Assembly (NCBI GenBank): GCA_945483375.1
Contig: CALYRQ010000084.1
Location: 1-5,169, forward strand
Reading direction: 5' to 3'
From: an uncultured Elusimicrobia bacterium
Lineage (GTDB): Bacteria; Elusimicrobiota; Elusimicrobia; Elusimicrobiales; Elusimicrobiaceae
DNA length: 5,169 nt
Below are positions 1 to 5,169 of this stretch, one piece after another; positions within the stretch are counted from its first letter, which is position 1; each line of letters starts with the position of its first letter. The position numbers and the translations under genes are program-made. The notes under the pieces were generated by a model. That model worked only from the letters and a program-made list of their open reading frames with translations, did no database searches and was not told the origin of the DNA.

Positions 1-3000
1 ACGAACAGGTGTCCGGCTCGCGTATTTTCAGGGACTGGACCATCGCTTCCAACCCGAACAGCAAACCCTCCTTCTTAAACGCCATTCATTGGGACACGCA
101 GGACCTGCCGTCGCTGGAAATCAACCCGAACTCCATCGCCAATTATAACGACAAACAGCAAGTGCTTGTCTTGAATTACGACTTTTCCCAAGGCGTTAAT
201 TTCGACGGCCGCGACGAAGTTTCCATCGTCTACCCGTTAAGCGAAAGCGGTATCGACCTGTCGGACAAGACTTCTTTTGAACTGACCATGCTCGGAGAAG
301 AAGGAGGCCCGCAGGTCAACTTTACGTTCGGTAACATTTCGGAATATTCCGACAGTTCTTTAGGTATGGATACCCAGTGCGGCACGGGCGTGCCGAAAAC
401 GGAAGACGTTGACTGCCGCAACAGCCTGGCCCCGAACGAAGACATCGGCTGGCTGTTCACCAACCCGGACGGCACGGAAGAACGCTATAACCCGTTTGTG
501 AATAACGTATATAACCCCGAGACCCAGCCGAACGGACGCATCGATACGCAGGATTTGAACGGCAACGGCAAGTACGACGCGGAGGATATCCCGCGCGAAG
601 GTAACTTCGGGTTTGCCGACCCCTTGCTGCGCGACATTGACGGCCTTACCTCGGCCAACGGGTATACGGCGGACAATACCTCCTGGAGAACGTATACCGC
701 CCCGCTGCTGATTCAGGATAAATCCCAGTGGACGGCGGTGCGCCATTTGCGTATTACGCTTAAAAAAGGCCAAAAGATGCGCGGGCAGATTAAAATTGCC
801 AACGTGTCTTTGTCCGGCACCGCGTGGAACGTGCAAGACGGCGTGGACCCGGACGAATTTGCCGTGGCCGGCATTAACAACGTGGATAACTCCAATTACG
901 AACCTATCTTCTCCGACCGCTCCGGCGACGGCCTGCGCGTATTTAATTATCTGTACGGTTCGGTGGAAAATTTCAGAGAAACAAACGATTCCGCCAATGC
1001 GCTGGACCAGTCTTTAAACTTAAAATTCAACACCACCAACCAGCCCGAAGTGGACGATTCCCAGCCGGACGCCGCTCCCGCGGGCGAATTGTACGCCAAC
1101 CGCAACTTTAGAAGTATGGATTTTTCCCAGCACCGCGAACTCCGCTTCCTGCTGCATAGCACCGCGGCCAACGCGGGGACGGAATTCTTTTTAAAAGTGG
1201 GTACGGAAACGAATTTTGATAAAGTAATCGTTCCGGCAGATTTTGACGGCTGGCGGCTGATTTCCCTGCAAATGGTGGACTCGGACGGGGACGGCATTGC
1301 CGATACGCTCGAAAACAAGTCCGACGAATCGTATAACGTGCGCGTGGTCAGCCGCCGCGCGCCGGCGGGTATTTTAAATTTCCGCGAGGTCAGTTTGATT
1401 TTAGCCGGCGTGCAAAAGCCGGTGGGAGGTACCGGCAGCGAGGGCGAAGTGTGGTTGAACGTGATTCACCTGGCCGAAGCCATTACGCTGGAAGGCGAAG
1501 CGTACAAAGGCGACGTGGTGGTGAAACTGGACGGCTGGGGCAGCGCGGGCGCGAAATATAAGTACCAGGACAGCAATTTCGAAACGCCCCTTACCGTAGC
1601 CAAAAACCAGGAAGTGACGGAAGAAGAATACTTTTTGAAAGTGGACCGCATTAAAGAGTTCCCCATGCAGGCCAATTTAACGCGCAGTACCGTCGTTACC
1701 CCGTTGGTGACGGACAGTACGGATTACAACACCGTCAGCCTGCTTGATAAAGGCAAAGTCCAGCGGCAAACCGCCGTGGTGCGCGGGGATTTTATTAAAG
1801 AAAATCTGCCCAAAATCGGCCTGGAATACACCCTGGATCAGGTGGATTACGACGTTATGAAACGCAAGGACGACGCCCGCACCTACGGCGCCACCTTAAC
1901 GCATACCGCCGGTTCGTTTAAAAACATTTCCGCCGGATACCATATTACCGATTCGTCCGTCGATTACGACCGCACGCGGCACCTGGAGTCCGAAAACTAC
2001 TACAATACGGACGAAAACACCCAAAAAATGAACGTTAAATTAACGTACCAACCGAACAATAATTTCAGCTTTACGCCCAATTACAGTTTAAGCAAAAGTA
2101 AAGAAGACCGCACCCACTATCAAACCGCGTCTGCGGATTCGCTGCATTATCCCAAGGCCATGTCCCAAAACACGGGTTTTAACAGCACGTGGAAAATAAA
2201 CAAATGGCTGGCGCCTTCCGTCAGTTATAACATCAGTACGGTGGAAAATAATAACCTCACCGCCAAAACGATTACGGCTTCCGGCGAGCGCGTAAACGTA
2301 GGCGTGGGCGACGTAAAAACCGTCAACCGTAACGCCGACGGCGGCGTAACGCTGACGCTGAACGGTAACGAACTGTTCCCCAAAAGCAAACTGCTTAATA
2401 CGCTGGTGGTGTCCTCCAGTTACCGCATCCAGGACGCGGACTCCTGGGCGGACGTGGACAGCGGTTTTGATTCCCGCAAAGAACTGTGGGTCCGCCGTTC
2501 TTTAAAAGATGTGGGCGATTACGGCTACCGCAAAAGTTTAATTTTGCGCGATACATTCTCCACCACCCAGCGCTGGAACCCGCTTTCGCGCTACGCGCTA
2601 AACGGCGCGGCGGCTCCGCTTAAAACGGTGTCTGTCATCAACAACTTTTCCAAAACGCTCCAAACCAACGAGCAAACTGGCACCGAGTACGATTCCACCA
2701 GCATGACGCTGCCGGATTTGACGTTTTCCATTTCCGATTTGGAAAAATTCTTTTACGGCGAACGGTGGGTCAGCGCGTCCAACTTAAAACTGCGCTATTC
2801 CCAGGTGGAGCAGACGAACAAAAGCTCGGACGAGCAATACTCCACCCAATACGGCGGCGACTTGCGCTTTATGCTCTTTAACTATTTCGACACCGTCCTC
2901 AACTATACCCGCAAAGATTCCGACAAAACCGACCTTCGCGCCCATACCAGCCTGGAATCCGTGCGCGACGACGATTTTTCCGCGCAGACTTCTTTCTATA

Positions 3001-3404
3001 CCGGTTCCATGCGCGTGACGCCCAAAATTACCCACAATTCGCATGAGCGGCGGCTGGTGAACGGGAAAATCAGCGAAAGCTCCACCGAAATGGTGCCGAG
3101 CCTCAACCTGCGGTGGGACTTTAATCTTCCGCACGGTATTAAATTGCCGTTTATCAACAAAGTGTACAACACGGCCAACCGCGTGATTTGGAATACCAAT
3201 TTAAGCTATAAAGACAAACGTTCCCCGGTGGAAGTGAAAGAAAACTATAAGATGTACGATATCAGCTCTTCGCTGGATTACGAGTTTTCCCAAAACTTGC
3301 GTTTTACCGTTTCGGGCGGGCTGACGATTTTGGACCACGCCTACGTCGCCACCGAAGATTACACCGCCTATAACCTGGCGGCTAATATTACCGTCCAATT
3401 CTAG
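1..3404 (+). CDS. sprA: SprA/Sov-like outer-membrane translocon protein, C-terminal part (5' end outside window)
   Basis: The reading frame is open to the left edge (Glu-Gln precede the GTG at 9), so the start lies upstream; 1,133 residues are visible. Numbering from the GTG codon, the order resembles the second half of Bacteroidota SprA as I recall it. W-T-I-A-S-N-P (10-16) matches the W-x-L-A-S-x-P block. G-T-A-W near 270-273 is followed by G-I-N-N-V-D-N-S (288-295), like the SprA stretch before its proline-rich linker. F-R-S-M-D-F-S-Q-H-R-E-L-R-F (367-380) matches the D-x-R-Q-Y-K-x-L block. E-V-W-L-N (480-484) matches its E-V-W-F-N-E-L-R block. Residues from about 560 on are alternating, aromatic-rich beta-strands with polar loops, including L-P-D-L-T-F-S-I-S-D-L-E-K (901-913). 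The chain ends ITVQF, a BAM-type barrel signal with terminal Phe. SprA forms a giant barrel through which T9SS substrates cross the outer membrane. Full SprA is usually above 2,000 residues, so much is missing. Family assignment is from recalled motifs; T9SS function is inferred. A stand-alone SprA relative is the main alternative. Confidence 0.8.
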   Translation, partial: EQVSGSRIFRDWTIASNPNSKPSFLNAIHWDTQDLPSLEINPNSIANYNDKQQVLVLNYDFSQGVNFDGRDEVSIVYPLSESGIDLSDKTSFELTMLGEEGGPQVNFTFGNISEYSDSSLGMDTQCGTGVPKTEDVDCRNSLAPNEDIGWLFTNPDGTEERYNPFVNNVYNPETQPNGRIDTQDLNGNGKYDAEDIPREGNFGFADPLLRDIDGLTSANGYTADNTSWRTYTAPLLIQDKSQWTAVRHLRITLKKGQKMRGQIKIANVSLSGTAWNVQDGVDPDEFAVAGINNVDNSNYEPIFSDRSGDGLRVFNYLYGSVENFRETNDSANALDQSLNLKFNTTNQPEVDDSQPDAAPAGELYANRNFRSMDFSQHRELRFLLHSTAANAGTEFFLKVGTETNFDKVIVPADFDGWRLISLQMVDSDGDGIADTLENKSDESYNVRVVSRRAPAGILNFREVSLILAGVQKPVGGTGSEGEVWLNVIHLAEAITLEGEAYKGDVVVKLDGWGSAGAKYKYQDSNFETPLTVAKNQEVTEEEYFLKVDRIKEFPMQANLTRSTVVTPLVTDSTDYNTVSLLDKGKVQRQTAVVRGDFIKENLPKIGLEYTLDQVDYDVMKRKDDARTYGATLTHTAGSFKNISAGYHITDSSVDYDRTRHLESENYYNTDENTQKMNVKLTYQPNNNFSFTPNYSLSKSKEDRTHYQTASADSLHYPKAMSQNTGFNSTWKINKWLAPSVSYNISTVENNNLTAKTITASGERVNVGVGDVKTVNRNADGGVTLTLNGNELFPKSKLLNTLVVSSSYRIQDADSWADVDSGFDSRKELWVRRSLKDVGDYGYRKSLILRDTFSTTQRWNPLSRYALNGAAAPLKTVSVINNFSKTLQTNEQTGTEYDSTSMTLPDLTFSISDLEKFFYGERWVSASNLKLRYSQVEQTNKSSDEQYSTQYGGDLRFMLFNYFDTVLNYTRKDSDKTDLRAHTSLESVRDDDFSAQTSFYTGSMRVTPKITHNSHERRLVNGKISESSTEMVPSLNLRWDFNLPHGIKLPFINKVYNTANRVIWNTNLSYKDKRSPVEVKENYKMYDISSSLDYEFSQNLRFTVSGGLTILDHAYVATEDYTAYNLAANITVQF

Positions 3405-3408
3405 GAGG
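3403..3408 (+). promoter_or_regulatory. Shine-Dalgarno sequence of comF overlapping the upstream stop codon
   Basis: AGGAGG lies four bases before the GTG at 3413, a strong but rather tightly spaced ribosome binding site. Its first two bases are the last two of the TAG stop (3402-3404) of the SprA-like gene. A ribosome terminating there sits on the initiation site, so translational coupling is likely. This site decides the GTG start of comF; the next possible in-frame start, TTG at 3452, shows no comparable site. Confidence 0.85.
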
Positions 3409-3412
3409 GCCT

Positions 3413-4147
3413 GTGCCCGTTGCCGCGCTTAAAAATCTGGCCAAACGTTTTTTGCATTTTTGGTTCCCGCGTACGTGTTTTTCCTGCGGGTGCGACTTGC
3501 CGTGGCACGCCGCCGGTTCGTTGTGCGCGCAGTGCGAAAAAGGGCTTAAACGCCCCGGGCCGCTTGTCTGCCGCCGCTGCGGCGTGGTGTTAAAATCGGG
3601 CGGCGCACATTGTTACAACTGCCGCGGAAGCAAAGCAAAAGCGTATAAATGTTCCGTGATTCGTTCCGCGTTTATGTTTAACGCGTCTTCGCGCGGGCTT
3701 GTGCATGCGCTTAAATACGGCGGGGCCGATTATCTGGCGCGCGAAATGGGGAATTTAATGGCCGTGCGGTTTTGTACGTACCCGGAACTGGCGGCGGCGG
3801 AAATCGTCATGCCGGTGCCGCTGTTTCCCAAACGGCGCCGTAAACGCGGGTATAACCAAAGCGCGCTTTTGGCGCGTTGGTTGGCGGCGGGGACGGGGCT
3901 TGCGTACGATGACGTTTCTCTTACGCGCACGCGTGATACCGTCAGCCAAACTACGCTGGGCCGCCGTGGCAGACTCGCCAATATGACGGGCGCGTTTGCG
4001 TGTAAAAATTCGGCCGCCGTCAAAGGCAAAGTGATTTTGTTAGTGGACGACGTAGCCACCACCGGGGCGACGCTGGAGGGCTGTGCCGTTGCGCTTAAAG
4101 TGGCGGGCGCGAAGAAAGTGTTTGCTTACACGTTCGCACGGGAGTAG
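3413..4147 (+). CDS. comF: ComF family phosphoribosyltransferase-like protein
   Basis: Complete 244-residue protein, a normal length for ComF/ComFC/GntX. The N-terminus carries four CxxC pairs: C22/C25, C38/C41, C53/C56 and C67/C70, a zinc-ribbon-like region. The C-terminal part is a type I phosphoribosyltransferase domain: HALKYGG (98-104), PVPLFPKRRRKRGYNQS (134-150), which holds the family RGYNQ signature, and the PRPP-binding loop VILLVDDVATTGAT (207-220) with the Asp-Asp pair. ComF proteins act on the cytoplasmic side in natural transformation (ComFC in Bacillus, related proteins in Haemophilus and Helicobacter), probably in handling incoming single-stranded DNA. They also occur in bacteria not known to be competent, and their reaction is not firmly established. 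The GTG start is chosen for the AGGAGG at 3403-3408. Only eight bases separate it from the SprA-like gene, so the two are probably cotranscribed. No T-rich terminator follows on this strand. Confidence 0.95.
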   Translation: MPVAALKNLAKRFLHFWFPRTCFSCGCDLPWHAAGSLCAQCEKGLKRPGPLVCRRCGVVLKSGGAHCYNCRGSKAKAYKCSVIRSAFMFNASSRGLVHALKYGGADYLAREMGNLMAVRFCTYPELAAAEIVMPVPLFPKRRRKRGYNQSALLARWLAAGTGLAYDDVSLTRTRDTVSQTTLGRRGRLANMTGAFACKNSAAVKGKVILLVDDVATTGATLEGCAVALKVAGAKKVFAYTFARE

Positions 4148-4165
4148 GTTGGAATTCCGGCGCAT

Positions 4166-4199
4166 AAAAAATCCGTTCCAAAACAGATTGGAACGGATT
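4166..4199 (-). terminator. Rho-independent terminator of the cysteine desulfidase gene
   Basis: An 11-bp perfect stem pairs 4170-4180 with 4189-4199. One further A-T pair (4181/4188) makes it 12 bp with a 6-base loop. Read on the minus strand, the hairpin starts 22 bases after the desulfidase stop codon, is preceded by an A/T-rich run and ends in six T residues (complement of 4166-4171): a classic intrinsic terminator. On the plus strand the hairpin is followed by A residues (4200-4205), so it should not terminate comF transcripts by the same mechanism. Confidence 0.9.
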
Positions 4200-4221
4200 A
4201 AAAAATAACGCGGTTTACCAC

Positions 4222-5169
4222 TTACTGGTTGCATTTTTCCTGCATGATGTTTACAATCATCGGGTCCACGCGGCGCATGCCGACGCTGGAAATGTTTCCC
4301 AAATTTTGTATCGTTTCCTCCGCCGTGCGGCCCACGAACCCTTCCACTTCGGTAATGCCGTAATCGTGCACGGCCATGTACGCGGCGCGGATGGCCGCGT
4401 CGGTGGAGCTGACCACTTTTAACGCGCATCCGCTTTTGGCTCCGTCGCAAAGCATGCCGCCGATATCGCTTATAATGTTGTTAATCGCCAGCGTAACGGC
4501 TTTGGCGCAGTTGCCGCGCTGTTGGTAGACGATGGCGGCCGTCGCTCCTACGCCCGCCGCAATCGCGCAGCCGCAAATGGGCGCCAGTTCCCCGGTAAAT
4601 ACTTTCACGTATCCGTTTAACAGGTGCGAAAGCGCGATGCTTTTTAAAATCGTTTTTTCGTCCACGTCCATTTCTTTGCCCACTTTCCACGGCACTAAAA
4701 TAGTTACGACGCCCTGGTTGCCTGATTCCCCGCTCGCCATAACGGGCACGGCCTGGCCGTCCATGCGCGCGTCGGCGGCGCAGGCGGTCAGAATTTTGGT
4801 GGAAGAAATCAAATCCATTTGTAACAGTTTCTTGCGGACGAGTTCTTTTATATAAAAACCCACCTTTTGGAGCGCCTGGCCGAGTTCGGCGGCTTTTAAG
4901 TTCATGTCTACGCCTTTTTTGATGTAGGCCAAATCTTCTTCGTCCGCGTGGTCGGCCGCGTCCAGCAGGTCCTGCAGGGAGGCCTGTTTTAACGCTTTTT
5001 TAAATTCCGGCGCGCGGCGGGTGGTTTGCCCGGCGGTGTTTTCTTCTTTGATGACACCGTCCTTAGACAGGTGAATAACGGATGTATGCCCGCCCGCGAT
5101 AATACATTTGGCGGTGTGCCCGTTTACACCCGTCAGTTCCGCTTCGATATAAAAACCGTGCGCTTTGGG
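4222..5169 (-). CDS. cyuA: L-cysteine desulfidase / UPF0597 (serine dehydratase alpha-like) family protein, C-terminal part (5' end outside window)
   Basis: The minus-strand frame is open through the right edge; 315 residues are visible and about 110-120 N-terminal residues appear to be missing compared with the usual length of about 430. The TTG at 4932 is an internal Leu codon, because conserved sequence continues upstream of it. Numbering from the edge, visible family features are C-I-I-A-G-G-H-T-S (22-30), S-G-E-S-G-N-Q-G (146-153), P-I-C-G-C-A-I-A-A-G (197-206) and M-L-C-D-G-A-K-S-G-C-A-L-K (239-251). Cys199, Cys241 and Cys248 have the C-x41-C-x6-C spacing expected for [4Fe-4S] ligands in this Fe-S serine dehydratase-related fold. 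Characterised members (E. coli CyuA/YhaM, Methanocaldococcus desulfidase) turn L-cysteine into pyruvate, ammonia and hydrogen sulfide in the cytoplasm under anoxic conditions. The catalytic N-terminal Cys is outside the window, so substrate cannot be confirmed; L-serine or another hydroxy or thiol amino acid is possible. It has its own terminator and converges on comF. Confidence 0.88.
   Translation of the reverse strand, partial: PKAHGFYIEAELTGVNGHTAKCIIAGGHTSVIHLSKDGVIKEENTAGQTTRRAPEFKKALKQASLQDLLDAADHADEEDLAYIKKGVDMNLKAAELGQALQKVGFYIKELVRKKLLQMDLISSTKILTACAADARMDGQAVPVMASGESGNQGVVTILVPWKVGKEMDVDEKTILKSIALSHLLNGYVKVFTGELAPICGCAIAAGVGATAAIVYQQRGNCAKAVTLAINNIISDIGGMLCDGAKSGCALKVVSSTDAAIRAAYMAVHDYGITEVEGFVGRTAEETIQNLGNISSVGMRRVDPMIVNIMQEKCNQ

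Noticed and set aside
9..11. GTG as the real start of the SprA-like gene
   Set aside because: The frame is open to the left edge, no ribosome binding site can be seen, and the first residues already lie within a conserved SprA-type block, so this is an internal Val codon of a truncated gene.
360..836. 158-codon open frame on the minus strand inside the SprA-like gene
   Set aside because: It lies wholly opposite a well-supported coding frame, has arginine/valine-rich composition typical of antisense shadow translation, and shows no recognisable domain.
2784..3134. 116-codon minus-strand open frame
   Set aside because: Shadow of the barrel-coding region, with no ribosome binding site or domain that I can recognise.
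1..3404. Assignment of the large protein as LptD or a TonB-dependent receptor
   Set aside because: LptD would be much shorter with a conserved cysteine set, and no plug domain or TonB-receptor pattern is visible; the W-x-x-A-S-x-P and E-V-W-x-N blocks fit SprA better.
4151..4158. Palindrome GGAATTCC after comF
   Set aside because: Eight bases with no loop or T-tract; too short for a terminator, and no repeat of it supports an operator.
4532..4855. 107-codon plus-strand open frame opposite the desulfidase gene
   Set aside because: The opposite strand carries the conserved Fe-S cysteine and S-G-E-S-G-N-Q-G motifs; this frame is a shadow.
4930..4932. TTG as the real start of the desulfidase gene
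   Set aside because: The frame continues without a stop to the right edge and encodes conserved family sequence there (C-I-I-A-G-G-H-T-S), so this is an internal Leu codon.

Overview
The window carries three protein-coding genes and little else: a large outer-membrane protein cut by the left edge, a ComF-family gene directly behind it on the same strand, and a convergent gene cut by the right edge. I see no RNA gene, mobile element, CRISPR array or extended repeat. Coding density is very high. The only real intergenic gap is the 74 bases between the two convergent genes (4148-4221), and it holds an intrinsic terminator.

Layout. Positions 1-3404 (+) encode the C-terminal 1,133 residues of a SprA/Sov-like protein, the outer-membrane translocon family of the type IX secretion system (T9SS). 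Eight bases later, behind a Shine-Dalgarno sequence that overlaps the upstream stop codon, comes a complete ComF-family phosphoribosyltransferase gene (3413-4147, +). A hairpin with a T-tract on the minus strand (4166-4199) follows. Then comes the C-terminal part (315 residues) of an L-cysteine desulfidase/UPF0597 protein (4222 to beyond 5169, -), whose N-terminus lies outside the window.

Organism. The long beta-barrel protein ending in phenylalanine requires a diderm (Gram-negative-type) bacterium. The oxygen-sensitive Fe-S cysteine desulfidase fits an anaerobe, for example a gut or sediment dweller. GC content is about half by eye. A SprA-like protein with neighbours other than those I recall from Bacteroidota suggests a deep-branching Bacteroidota-related lineage or another diderm phylum. 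Elusimicrobiota is my tentative guess from general resemblance, but the phylum cannot be settled from this sequence alone.

How the genes relate. The SprA-like and comF genes look like one transcription unit with probable translational coupling. The desulfidase is a separate unit on the other strand, and no functional link to the first two is visible. The point most worth following up is the SprA-like protein: whether it belongs to a complete T9SS or is a reduced or repurposed relative.
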